Under the pieces are notes generated by a model. The model was given only the letters and a program-made list of their open reading frames with translations. It was not told the origin of the DNA and made no database searches. The position numbers and the translations under genes were made by a program. Of a stretch of DNA of 64,000 nucleotides, positions 47,113 through 58,580 are shown piece by piece. How positions within the stretch are numbered: the stretch's first letter is position 1; every line of letters starts with the position of its first letter. The stretch is from contig NZ_RAHT01000008.1 in assembly GCF_004798935.1 (NCBI RefSeq), forward strand, positions 62,001 through 126,000, given 5' to 3'. The stretch is from Ningiella ruwaisensis. Lineage in GTDB: Bacteria > Pseudomonadota > Gammaproteobacteria > Enterobacterales > Alteromonadaceae.

Positions 47113-49725
47113 TCACTTAACTTTAAAATACCAGCGCGAGTATTCATCATCCCGATAGCTACTTATTTTATATAAATCATCAGTAGATGCTTTCGCATGC
47201 AGCGAAACGGAAAAACGAATGCGTATCGCGCCATTTCTCCCCGTTTCATAAAGCGCCTGAGCTGTGTCTTGATAGCGCTCTACAACCTTTTGATGCGGAA
47301 AGTTCCAGCGATTATACAAACCGGATTGAAAAATCACCGTCTGTGCTGAAACAGCGTTGACAAAGGCTGGAGTGGATGAGCTTTCACTTCCGTGATGAGG
47401 AGCAAGAAGAATATCAGCGTTAAGCGCGTCAAGATCTCCATCTTGCGACGAATAATAACTCAGCATTGCCGTTTCAGCTTCATGCTCAATGTCACCCGCA
47501 AACAATACTTTTGTTCCGTTAACATTGAGCATCAGCACACAACTGTCATTATTGTTATCTCCCGATGTTTGCTCAAGGGGCCAAAGCGCTTGAACACTGA
47601 CAAACTTATTCATCTGCCAGCGCTGACCAGCAATACAATCATCGCGCACACTGTGCGTTGACAGGATCTCAATGTGAGACTGTAAAAAAGCCAAACCACC
47701 CGCGTGATCGTTGTCAAAATGACTAATAAAGACGCGGGAAAGTCGCTCAACTCTCTGTCCTTTCAAGTAAGGATAAATCACAGATTCAGCCATGGAAAAT
47801 CCCGACGGCGAAGCGCTGCCGGTATCAAACAACCATGCGTTTTCGTCCTGGTGGCTATTTGCCGCTGGCAAATTCATTGCTAAGGCCTCTGACATACGAG
47901 GTCTTGATGATGTTTGTTGATTGATTAATAAAGCCGCACTGCTTTGCCCAACGTCAAATACAATTAACTCAATTTCGGCATTTTTATTTATTTTACTGGT
48001 AACATTTTTATCCATAATTTTTTTATCCACGCCAAGCGCTAATTGAGAAAGGCTTTCACTTACGTGCATGTTATCCGGAATTGTCTTACTGACGATTAGC
48101 AAACACCCAAACGCGACCATCCTTTTGCGCCATTTCATAAAAGGAAGTAACAAGAGTAAGATGACTATCGCAATCGTTATCAAAACAGAAAGATCGGGAG
48201 ATTGAACCACAAAGCCCGAGGCTATATGTTGAGCGCTCAAATACTTCATGATGTCGATGCAAACACCCATAATCTTATCTGCCCAAATAAATAATGTGGG
48301 CATATCTAAACCAAAAAGCATAGATGCGCTTGCAATAAGCGTTAAAGGCACCAGTACCATGCTCACTATTGGCACAAGCAGAAGATTTGCGATAATTCCG
48401 AACATTGGAATGTGCCCAAATGCATACCAACTAAGCGGTAAAGTGACAGCAGATAACCAAAATTGCAGTTTTATCATTAGCCAAAAATTAGAGCAAAAAC
48501 GAAAGAATGCTGATTTTACCCTTGTATAGCCTTGCTCATAGCTATCGTTTTTGCTGTCGTTTAATGTCTGTTTTGTTGCGTATCCTTGCGCTTTAAAACG
48601 CCATAAAAATAACCAAATGCTGACAACGGCTAAAAAACTAAACCAAAAACTTAAACCTAATATACTCAATGGGAAAAATAAGAATATGAGGCAGCACAAA
48701 TGTAAAAAGATGCTGATTAAACGCCAGTGCTGATTAAACACGAGCAGGTAAACGCCAAGCGCCATCGCAATGAGAGCTCGAACAACGGGGATCTCAAAGC
48801 CTGCAAGATAGCCATAAATAATACAAATACCGGCTGCAAGCACAAAATAGACTGGATTAAGCTGTAGCTGCCTGTGAAAAAATAGACTTAGCAAATAAGC
48901 AAGCGGTCGCTTAAAAAGCAATACACAGAAACTGAATACGACACCTACATGCAGTCCCGATATTGCAAATAAGTGCGCGGTTCCGCTTATTTGCAAGAGT
49001 TCCCAATCATCGTCGCTAAAATCTCCCCGATAACCAAAACTCAGTGCACTTAGCCACGAAGTCGTTTTTAGAGAATGCCTGGCAAGCTCGTTAATTGCCC
49101 GCTGTCGCAATGAAGAACTCGCATTAAGTATTTCGTTTGAAGGACTATTTATCACATAGCCACTTGCAACTATATTTTTACCTGCCAACCATTTTTGGTA
49201 ATTGAAGCTATGCGGATTAGCAAGGCTTGAAGGTGGTTTGAGTTTTACCAGGAGCTTAAGCTTTTGACCTTGCTGAATATGAAATGACGGTTTATACCAC
49301 GAGAGTCTAACTTCAGGTTCTGTATAGAGCCTGTACTTGCCTGCGCGGGCTAACTCAACATTAAAGCGAAGCGAAGAGATTCCCTCAAGTGAATCTTGTT
49401 GTTCCGATTTGTTAAGTGACGGCGAAATTACCGATGTGACGCGCGCTTCAATGATGATATTTTGATGAAATATTGCATCATTGAGTTGCCATTGACTATA
49501 CCAATGCCCCATACTTGAGGCCCATGCAAAAGCCAGTAAAGCGCCCACGCAGCAGGCCGATAAGGTAGGTAATGACTTAACTGGCGTTAAATGTACGAAT
49601 ATAACGAGCAATAAACTGCAGACTATCAATGAAACGCCTGGCAATTTAGGCCATAATATAGAACTTAAGAATACGGCAATAAACACACAAAGTGTCTTGT
49701 CAGTAACGCTCAATTTCAACCTCAA
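47113..49725 (-). CDS. comEC: ComEC/Rec2-family DNA internalisation protein
   Basis: An 870-residue polytopic inner-membrane protein (YcaI in E. coli). It has N-terminal hydrophobic segments, a soluble OB-like region (about 75-200), the competence membrane domain (about 215-510) and a C-terminal metallo-beta-lactamase-like domain with S-H-F-D-N-D-H-A-G-G and A-P-H-H-G-S-E. The family moves single-stranded DNA into the cell in competent bacteria. No ATG is near the start: the frame begins with TTG codons at 49725, 49719 and 49713, and a GAGG site best fits the TTG at 49713. Confidence 0.92.
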   Translation of the reverse strand: MRLKLSVTDKTLCVFIAVFLSSILWPKLPGVSLIVCSLLLVIFVHLTPVKSLPTLSACCVGALLAFAWASSMGHWYSQWQLNDAIFHQNIIIEARVTSVISPSLNKSEQQDSLEGISSLRFNVELARAGKYRLYTEPEVRLSWYKPSFHIQQGQKLKLLVKLKPPSSLANPHSFNYQKWLAGKNIVASGYVINSPSNEILNASSSLRQRAINELARHSLKTTSWLSALSFGYRGDFSDDDWELLQISGTAHLFAISGLHVGVVFSFCVLLFKRPLAYLLSLFFHRQLQLNPVYFVLAAGICIIYGYLAGFEIPVVRALIAMALGVYLLVFNQHWRLISIFLHLCCLIFLFFPLSILGLSFWFSFLAVVSIWLFLWRFKAQGYATKQTLNDSKNDSYEQGYTRVKSAFFRFCSNFWLMIKLQFWLSAVTLPLSWYAFGHIPMFGIIANLLLVPIVSMVLVPLTLIASASMLFGLDMPTLFIWADKIMGVCIDIMKYLSAQHIASGFVVQSPDLSVLITIAIVILLLLLPFMKWRKRMVAFGCLLIVSKTIPDNMHVSESLSQLALGVDKKIMDKNVTSKINKNAEIELIVFDVGQSSAALLINQQTSSRPRMSEALAMNLPAANSHQDENAWLFDTGSASPSGFSMAESVIYPYLKGQRVERLSRVFISHFDNDHAGGLAFLQSHIEILSTHSVRDDCIAGQRWQMNKFVSVQALWPLEQTSGDNNNDSCVLMLNVNGTKVLFAGDIEHEAETAMLSYYSSQDGDLDALNADILLAPHHGSESSSTPAFVNAVSAQTVIFQSGLYNRWNFPHQKVVERYQDTAQALYETGRNGAIRIRFSVSLHAKASTDDLYKISSYRDDEYSRWYFKVK

Positions 49726-49813
49726 TGCGAATAGTAAACAAATTAGCGCTCGTACCAGTCAGTTGGCTAAACACAATGTTTAAAAGAAGTTTTAACAAAT
49801 ATGCTTAGAAAAT

Positions 49814-50326
49814 ATGCCTAGAAAATTTATTAAGCGATATTTACCTGATCACAAAACCGTGATTGCCAATAAATCACTCAAGATTTTTGGTAGCTTGCTG
49901 CACGATCCTAATCTCTGGCATCTAAACAGGCGCTCGGCAAAAGGCGCCTTTGGCCTGGGACTCTTTTTTGCATTTTGGCCTGTTCCTTTTCAAATGGTAT
50001 TGTCTGCTGCAATGGCAATTCCGCTGCGTGTTAACCTGCCCTTATCCATTGCAACCGTCTGGATCACTAACCCACTTACCATGCCACCTATATTTTATTG
50101 CGCTTATCTTGTAGGGAGTACTGTACTTGGGACTGAAATGTCGCAGTTTCATTTTGAATTGAGCTGGGCATGGGTAGCTGAATCACTGACTACCTTCGGA
50201 CCTGCCTTTTTGTTGGGCTGTTTAATATGTTCAATTATTGCTGGCGCAATTGGCTATTTTGGAATGGACTGGGTTTGGAGATGGTCGGTCAATCGTGCAT
50301 GGCGCAAGCGCTTTGACAAGGTCTAA
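49814..50326 (+). CDS. DUF2062 domain protein
   Basis: A 170-residue protein. An N-terminal R/K-rich stretch precedes S-A-K-G-A-F-G-L-G-L-F-F-A-F-W-P and the W-I-T-N-P-L-T-M-P-P-I-F motif typical of DUF2062, with about three membrane segments. Function is unknown. Divergent from comEC and convergent with ligA. Confidence 0.88.
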   Translation: MPRKFIKRYLPDHKTVIANKSLKIFGSLLHDPNLWHLNRRSAKGAFGLGLFFAFWPVPFQMVLSAAMAIPLRVNLPLSIATVWITNPLTMPPIFYCAYLVGSTVLGTEMSQFHFELSWAWVAESLTTFGPAFLLGCLICSIIAGAIGYFGMDWVWRWSVNRAWRKRFDKV

Positions 50327-50351
50327 ACGGTATTTATCAAAGCGCGAAAAC

Positions 50352-52397
<2,046 letters not shown>

Positions 52398-52423
52398 TTA
52401 TTAGGTTAGTGCCTGGACGCGCG

Positions 52424-53989
52424 CTATCGCGAGTATCGGCTGCGTTCAAATACACGAATCCGCTCACTGTATTGCTGTAAGCTTTGTTTTGATAAAGGCA
52501 CTTTATTTCCATCGAGTATCTTACAGCCGAATTCTTCAGATATTTTACGCGCAGCATTATGCATCATATTAAATACTTGCTGCGCTTCCCCATCAATTGG
52601 CAGCATCATAAAAAGCGAAACACCGTAGGTGGAAAAGTTTTCAATATTATCTATATCAAACACTCCCGGCTTAAACATATTCGTTAGGCTAAATAAAATA
52701 GGGCCCTTTCCATTTGTGTTCACATGACGATGGAAGATATCGTGCTCACCAAATTTAAAGCCTAAGGTCAGCAACATTGGCAGAAGTGCCGCCCCACTAA
52801 TTGGATTATCGTCGCTCGCACGCACATTAAGCACTAACACATCTGACTCTGGTGGATGCTCCTGACGAGATTGCTCGTTTGTACCTTCGCTGCTTTTAAT
52901 TTGTGTATCTGCCTGATTATCGATGCTGGCATCAGTGCCACGGGATGGTTCATTTTCTGCACTTTGTGAAGATTCAAAATCGATACGCATTTGATCTTCA
53001 GCTTTTTTACTTGCGGCATCAAGCTTGGGTTCCTTTCGAATTTTTTCGGCAAGTGTTTTGCGTTTACCGCGCATAAGACGTTTCGTTTTTTCAGCAAAAC
53101 TTAACTCTTTTTCTACGCCTTCAACCGGCTTGATTTTTTCCTTGTCATCATCGCCAGTAGCTTCTGAATTTGTTGATGCGATTGGCTCCTTTACAGCAGC
53201 ACTTGGTTTATCATTATCTTTTAAAGAAGCAGCATTAGAAACAGGGCCTTGCTGGACATCAAGTGAAAAGTCAGGTGCAGATTCAAAAGGCTGTTTTTCT
53301 GATGAAGATGCATCTTTATTTGTGTTTGTCAGTTCTTGGGCATGCGTGGTGCTTTTATTCTGATTAGCATCAGTCTCACGCTCCGCCTGATCTTTTGTCT
53401 TTTTTAACAAAAATCCTGGAGGTTCAGGAATGGGACCAAAATCGCTCGATTTCGCGGGATCGTCGCTTCGTTTTTCTTTTTGTTCTGGTTTCTTAAATCC
53501 TGGCTTGGGTTGCGTTACCACTCCCGCATAAACGGGACCGTCAGGCTTGGCGCGTTTGCTGTCCGCTCCCATTTCTTCAGAAAAATGTTCTGCAACGTCA
53601 TCATCGGTGATCACAACACGCTCAGGAGCATTACGCGTAATAGGCGTTGAAAATTGTGACGGTGCCAAGTCTTCCTCATCTTCGTCTTCATGGGCGCCCG
53701 GGCCATTATGAGCTTGAGATACATTGCCTTTGGCAGTTTGACTATTTGAACTGATAATGCGCGCTTCACTCACACCGACATCGTCGTAATCATCATCAGA
53801 GAAATCGTCCAGTTCAACATCTTCGGCTAGATCGTCGTTTGAAAATCTGGGCTCATAGCCTCTTGGTTGAAAACTGTTGGGGCGGCTTTGTTGTTTGTTT
53901 TTTCTGACCGTCCACCAGCCATGCGCCAAGATGCCCACGATGAACACGATCCCAATCACAAAAAAAGCAATTCGTAATTCTTCTTGCAT
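52424..53989 (-). CDS. zipA: Cell division protein ZipA with long linker
   Basis: A 521-residue protein that tethers FtsZ to the inner membrane. One N-terminal membrane segment (about 5-26) is followed by a disordered, charged linker (about 30-370, rich in Asp, Glu, Lys, Ser and Pro) and the FtsZ-binding domain (about 380-515). E. coli ZipA has about 328 residues, so the linker here is roughly twice as long. Located between smc and ligA. Confidence 0.95.
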   Translation of the reverse strand: MQEELRIAFFVIGIVFIVGILAHGWWTVRKNKQQSRPNSFQPRGYEPRFSNDDLAEDVELDDFSDDDYDDVGVSEARIISSNSQTAKGNVSQAHNGPGAHEDEDEEDLAPSQFSTPITRNAPERVVITDDDVAEHFSEEMGADSKRAKPDGPVYAGVVTQPKPGFKKPEQKEKRSDDPAKSSDFGPIPEPPGFLLKKTKDQAERETDANQNKSTTHAQELTNTNKDASSSEKQPFESAPDFSLDVQQGPVSNAASLKDNDKPSAAVKEPIASTNSEATGDDDKEKIKPVEGVEKELSFAEKTKRLMRGKRKTLAEKIRKEPKLDAASKKAEDQMRIDFESSQSAENEPSRGTDASIDNQADTQIKSSEGTNEQSRQEHPPESDVLVLNVRASDDNPISGAALLPMLLTLGFKFGEHDIFHRHVNTNGKGPILFSLTNMFKPGVFDIDNIENFSTYGVSLFMMLPIDGEAQQVFNMMHNAARKISEEFGCKILDGNKVPLSKQSLQQYSERIRVFERSRYSR

Positions 53990-54060
53990 TACAGTCCTTT
54001 ATTTTTGTTATACCGCAATTTTGTTAATAACACTTGCTCTTAATTTTATTCTTATCTCGT

Positions 54061-57000
54061 TTATTCTGCGATGGCGAGTGCTTCTTCCATATCTACTGAG
54101 ACCATGCGTGATACGCCAGGTTCAGCCATAGTAACCCCGGTAAGGTGAGTCGCCATTTCCATCGCCACTTTATTGTGCGTAATGTATATAAACTGCACCG
54201 TCTTTGACATTTCAGAGACTAGTTTACAGAATCGACCCACATTTGCATCATCTAAGGGCGCATCCACTTCATCCAACAAGCAAAACGGTGCCGGATTAAG
54301 CCTGAATATCGCAAATACTAATGATAATGCGGTTAACGCTTTTTCACCACCGGATAATAGATGGATTGTACTATTTTTCTTGCCCGGTGGCCTTGCCATT
54401 ATCGTTACACCAGTCTCAAGCAAATCATCGTCCGTCAATGCCAGGTAAGCAGAACCACCCCCAAACACTTTTGGAAAAAGCGTTTTCAAATCCTCATTCA
54501 CTTGGTCAAAGGTGTGTTTAAATTTTGCGCGTGTTTCTTTGTCGATCTTGCGCATTGCATTTTCAAGTGTTTCAAGCGCTTGGGTCAAATCGGTGTTTTG
54601 ATCGTCCAGATGCTGTTTTCGAACCGCCTGTTCTTCATACTCTTCTACTGCCGCTAAGTTCACTGCACCTAAACGGGACAAACTTGCACTGACAGAATCG
54701 AGCTGCGACTGATACTCTTTTTCGTTGGCGTCATCGGGAAGGTTTTCAAGGACTTCCTTAACGTTCTGCTTCATTTCTGCCAGTTGTTCAATAAACGACT
54801 GCGCTTTTACTTTTGCAGTTTGTGCACTTAACCGTTCGCTTTCGATTTTTTGTTTAATTTCGTCAATTTTCGCATTAATGCCTATTTGACCTTTTTCAAT
54901 TGTCGCAATTTTCTCTTCGATATGTTCAAGTTCAACTTGTTTAGCCTGCTGTTGCTCGCTTAAGGCTTCTTTACTTGCTAACATATCCTGCAACTTAGCC
55001 TGCTGATCTTCACTTGGTAAAAGCAGTGTCTCTGCTTCTTCTTGTAACAAGAGTATCTTTTCTTCATTCTCCTGAATTTGCAGATCTTTATTTTTGCGCT
55101 GTTCTTTGAGCAATTGGTAACTGTTTTGCAAACGTTGATTAAGTAGCATTTGCTCGTGCAAACGGCTTTGCAAGGACTGAAACTGGCCTTGTACAGCCTG
55201 AAGTTGAATTTGCAGACTTTGTTTATCAGACTCAAGGATAAGTTTTTGCGACTCAAGTTCGGCAGCATCAATACTCGCCTGCTCAATTTCTTCGGTTAAG
55301 CTCTCTGAGCTCATCTGCTCCTGAACAAGCATTTCTTCCTGCTTGGCAATATCGTCTAACAAACGACTGAGTCTTGCTTCAAATTGCGCTTTAACTTGCT
55401 TCGCATTTTCTACGTCGCGATTTAATAGCGCATGTGCATTTTGCGTTTCACGAAAATCTTGTTGCGCTTGCGAAACGTCACTGCGTTTAAGTTCGAACGC
55501 TTGTTCCTTAACGGAAACGATACCCATCTGCTTTTCTTTGTGCGCCGCTAATTGGCTTAACTGCTTTGTAAGCTCCGCAAGCCTTGCTTCCCGGATCACT
55601 TTCCCGTCTTCGTGCTTGGCCTTTGAAGCAAAAATAGCATGATTGATCAGATAGCCCTCGCGCGTAACGATGTATTCATTTTGGGCCAGTGAATCAAGCT
55701 TCTGATGTGCATCAATCAGTGTTTCTGCTAAAACATATTGGTTAAAAATATCGGGTACATGACTTTGCTTTACTTTTTGTGCAAGCGTTCCGGGGGTTTT
55801 CTTCTCGCTGAAGTTGTCTTGAAATAGCAGAGTAGTTGCAAGCGCTTCGGCGTCTGTGCCTGCCGACTCTCGTCTTGAGCCTTCTTTCAACATATCCACT
55901 AGTTTTCTGCTTGTTATCCCCTCTATAACAAGCGTATCAGACTGCATCAGACTTATGGCATTGAGCGCAGTTTCAAGCGCTTTTTCATAACCCTCTTCGA
56001 TACTAAATGCCTGCCAGGCAGGAAGGGTTTTAAAAGCATCGATAAAAGATGACGGGCTTTGCTGTTCACTTTGTTGGAGCGCACTTAAGGCATCAAAGTT
56101 TGCTTGAAGCTGAATCGCTTGCGTTTCTATCTGCTGCAGTACGCGTTGTTCATTTTCAAGGCTCTGCTTAAGATCGGATAATTCAGACTCAAGCTGACTG
56201 GTATGCGTTGCCTGTTCATGCAATTTCTGGCTTAAATCTGAAAGATTTTCTTCAAGCCTCTGTATCTGGTCATCTGACTGAGACTGATGCTGCTCAAGTT
56301 CGTCTTTAAGCTCGTGAATACGAGATTCTGTTCGCTGCTGTAAGCTTAAGGTTTGTTGAAGCTGACCGTGCTTTTGCTGCAAAGTCTGCTTTTGAGCGTG
56401 ATAGGCGTCCTCTGCCTGCTTTAATTGGTGATTTGCCTCATCAAGTTTGTCCTGAAATTCGTATTGCTTTGCCTGAACCTCGTCTAACTGCGCCTGCAGG
56501 CTTTCTTTTTCCGGCTCACTTTCCATGATTTGCGCTTCTTGTTGCGCTAACTCATCAGTCATCCCGGTAAGCGCATGTTTTATTTGTTGCGTGGATTGTT
56601 TGAGCTGGTCAATTTCCGCCTGAATCTGACTACCGCGCTTGCGCGCAAACAACTGGGACTGTTCAAGTTTCGTTATATCGTTTCCAAGCTGATAAATTTG
56701 CTGTTGCAGATCGCTGATGGCTTGTTTGCTAATAGACTGATCGTTCTTCAAAGCTTGCAATCCCGACTCATCACCTTGTTTGCCTGAAATAATTTCCTCT
56801 AGTTCCTGTTGATAGTCGGCAATGATATCGTCGGATTGCTTGAGTAATTCAGATTGAACGAGCCAGCGCATGGTAGCGAGCTGCGCTTTTAATAATCGCT
56901 CTTGCGCTTTAAGTTCTTTATAGCGAGTGGCAGCAGCGGCTTGACGCTTTAATTTAGCTAACTGATCGCCCAATTCCTGGCGTACATCCTCCAGTCTGTC

Positions 57001-57573
57001 GAGATTATCTTTGGTATGACTGATTCGGTTTAGCGTTTCTTTACGTCGTTCTTTATATTTGGAAATGCCAGCGGCTTCTTCTATAAAAATACGCAATTCT
57101 TGAGGCTTTGATTCGATAAGTTTCGAAATCATGCCCTGCTCGATGATCGCATAGCTTCGCGGGCCTAATCCCGTCCCCAGAAATAAATCCGTAATATCTC
57201 TGCGTCGGCATTTTGCGCTGTTTAATTGATAGCTGGATATCGCGTCTTTGGTAACGATGCGTTTTACCGATAGCTCGTTATACTTTGCGTACTCTCCGCC
57301 TATACGCCCTGAACTATTGTCAAATACCAGTTCAACTGAACACTGTGAAACAGGCTTTCGTGCGCTAGAACCATTGAAAATCACGTCTGTCATGGCGTCA
57401 CCACGCAAATTTTTTGCAGAGCTCTCACCCAAGACCCAACGTACGGCATCAATCACGTTGGATTTTCCGCATCCATTTGGCCCTACTACCGCAGTCATAT
57501 CACCGGGAAAGGGAATATTGGTTGGGTCTACAAAGGATTTAAATCCTGCCAGACGAATTCGTTTTAAGCGCAT
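54061..57573 (-). CDS. smc: Chromosome partition protein SMC
   Basis: An 1170-residue condensin ATPase. Walker A is G-P-N-G-C-G-K-S-N near residue 32, long coiled coils flank a hinge at about 500-660, and the C-terminal head has the signature L-L-S-G-G-E-K-A-L-T and Walker B C-L-L-D-E-V-D-A-P-L-D. It replaces MukB in this lineage. The partner genes scpA and scpB are not in the window. Divergent from cysZ. Confidence 0.98.
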   Translation of the reverse strand: MRLKRIRLAGFKSFVDPTNIPFPGDMTAVVGPNGCGKSNVIDAVRWVLGESSAKNLRGDAMTDVIFNGSSARKPVSQCSVELVFDNSSGRIGGEYAKYNELSVKRIVTKDAISSYQLNSAKCRRRDITDLFLGTGLGPRSYAIIEQGMISKLIESKPQELRIFIEEAAGISKYKERRKETLNRISHTKDNLDRLEDVRQELGDQLAKLKRQAAAATRYKELKAQERLLKAQLATMRWLVQSELLKQSDDIIADYQQELEEIISGKQGDESGLQALKNDQSISKQAISDLQQQIYQLGNDITKLEQSQLFARKRGSQIQAEIDQLKQSTQQIKHALTGMTDELAQQEAQIMESEPEKESLQAQLDEVQAKQYEFQDKLDEANHQLKQAEDAYHAQKQTLQQKHGQLQQTLSLQQRTESRIHELKDELEQHQSQSDDQIQRLEENLSDLSQKLHEQATHTSQLESELSDLKQSLENEQRVLQQIETQAIQLQANFDALSALQQSEQQSPSSFIDAFKTLPAWQAFSIEEGYEKALETALNAISLMQSDTLVIEGITSRKLVDMLKEGSRRESAGTDAEALATTLLFQDNFSEKKTPGTLAQKVKQSHVPDIFNQYVLAETLIDAHQKLDSLAQNEYIVTREGYLINHAIFASKAKHEDGKVIREARLAELTKQLSQLAAHKEKQMGIVSVKEQAFELKRSDVSQAQQDFRETQNAHALLNRDVENAKQVKAQFEARLSRLLDDIAKQEEMLVQEQMSSESLTEEIEQASIDAAELESQKLILESDKQSLQIQLQAVQGQFQSLQSRLHEQMLLNQRLQNSYQLLKEQRKNKDLQIQENEEKILLLQEEAETLLLPSEDQQAKLQDMLASKEALSEQQQAKQVELEHIEEKIATIEKGQIGINAKIDEIKQKIESERLSAQTAKVKAQSFIEQLAEMKQNVKEVLENLPDDANEKEYQSQLDSVSASLSRLGAVNLAAVEEYEEQAVRKQHLDDQNTDLTQALETLENAMRKIDKETRAKFKHTFDQVNEDLKTLFPKVFGGGSAYLALTDDDLLETGVTIMARPPGKKNSTIHLLSGGEKALTALSLVFAIFRLNPAPFCLLDEVDAPLDDANVGRFCKLVSEMSKTVQFIYITHNKVAMEMATHLTGVTMAEPGVSRMVSVDMEEALAIAE

Positions 57574-57770
57574 TTATTTATTATAAGGTCCGCCACACAT
57601 ACTACATTACTACGATTATCGCGTAAGCTATGCATGATAGAAAAACTTCGTAACAATTGAAAATATCTTTTTGCTATGAGCACACTGCAAACACCTTTTT
57701 TATTAGGTACACTTCTATCATGTAACTGCGAATGAACGCTAATTTATCTCTTTAAAGGAAAAAGGTCGAT

Positions 57771-58580
57771 ATGCAAACACCAGCGGCAAATGGCAATGCT
57801 GACCCAAACAAAAGTGGCTACAACTATTTTTTCCAGGGTTTTGAACTTATCCGTACCAAAGGACTGAAGCGTTTCGTATTTGTCCCTCTTTTTATCAATA
57901 TAATTCTGTTTGCTACGGCTTTTTATTTCATTCTGGATTATATCCAGCTAGGCGTAGACTGGGTGATTAGCTTTATCCCGGACTTTTTAGGCTGGCTTAA
58001 GGATGCGCTGGTTTACCTTTTATGGCCCGTCGCTGTTATCACCGTGCTTTTAGTATTTGCCTTGCTATTTGGAACACTTGCCAATTGGATCGCAGCGCCT
58101 TTTAACGGCCTCTTAAGTGAAAAGGTAGAGCGCCATTTGCTAAATCTTCCCATGGGCGATGAAGGTTTACTGGATGTTGTTAAGGACATTCCCCGGACCC
58201 TGGGGCGGGAGCTTTCAAAGCTGCTGTATTTCATCCCGAGAGCGCTTGGCTTTTTGATCCTCTTTTTTATATTGCCTGTTATCGGTCAAATTATCTGGTT
58301 TTTATTCAACGCATGGATGATGGCTATCCAATACTGCGATTATCCGTTTGATAATCACAAAATTGGCTTTAAACCGATGCGCGAGCAATTACTCCAGCAT
58401 AAAAGTAATTGCTTTAGCTTTGGTTTGATGGTGAACATATTCTCGCTCATACCGGTTGTAAATTTTTTAGTGATGCCAGTTGCCATATGCGGCGCTACGG
58501 CGATGTGGACTGAACGCCTTCGTGATGATGCCCTAGCGATGCGTGACGCTCAAGCACCCCTTGCCAATGCTCAAGGCTAG
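57771..58580 (+). CDS. cysZ: CysZ-family sulfate transporter
   Basis: A 269-residue inner-membrane protein with about four helices (EI24 family); family members import sulfate for cysteine synthesis. The conserved G-Y-N-Y-F-F-Q-G-F-E start and W-M-M-A-I-Q-Y-C-D-Y-P motif near 180-190 are present. AAAGGAAAAAGG precedes the ATG. Its last 86 bp overlap the convergent Sel1/M64-like gene. Confidence 0.93.
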   Translation: MQTPAANGNADPNKSGYNYFFQGFELIRTKGLKRFVFVPLFINIILFATAFYFILDYIQLGVDWVISFIPDFLGWLKDALVYLLWPVAVITVLLVFALLFGTLANWIAAPFNGLLSEKVERHLLNLPMGDEGLLDVVKDIPRTLGRELSKLLYFIPRALGFLILFFILPVIGQIIWFLFNAWMMAIQYCDYPFDNHKIGFKPMREQLLQHKSNCFSFGLMVNIFSLIPVVNFLVMPVAICGATAMWTERLRDDALAMRDAQAPLANAQG

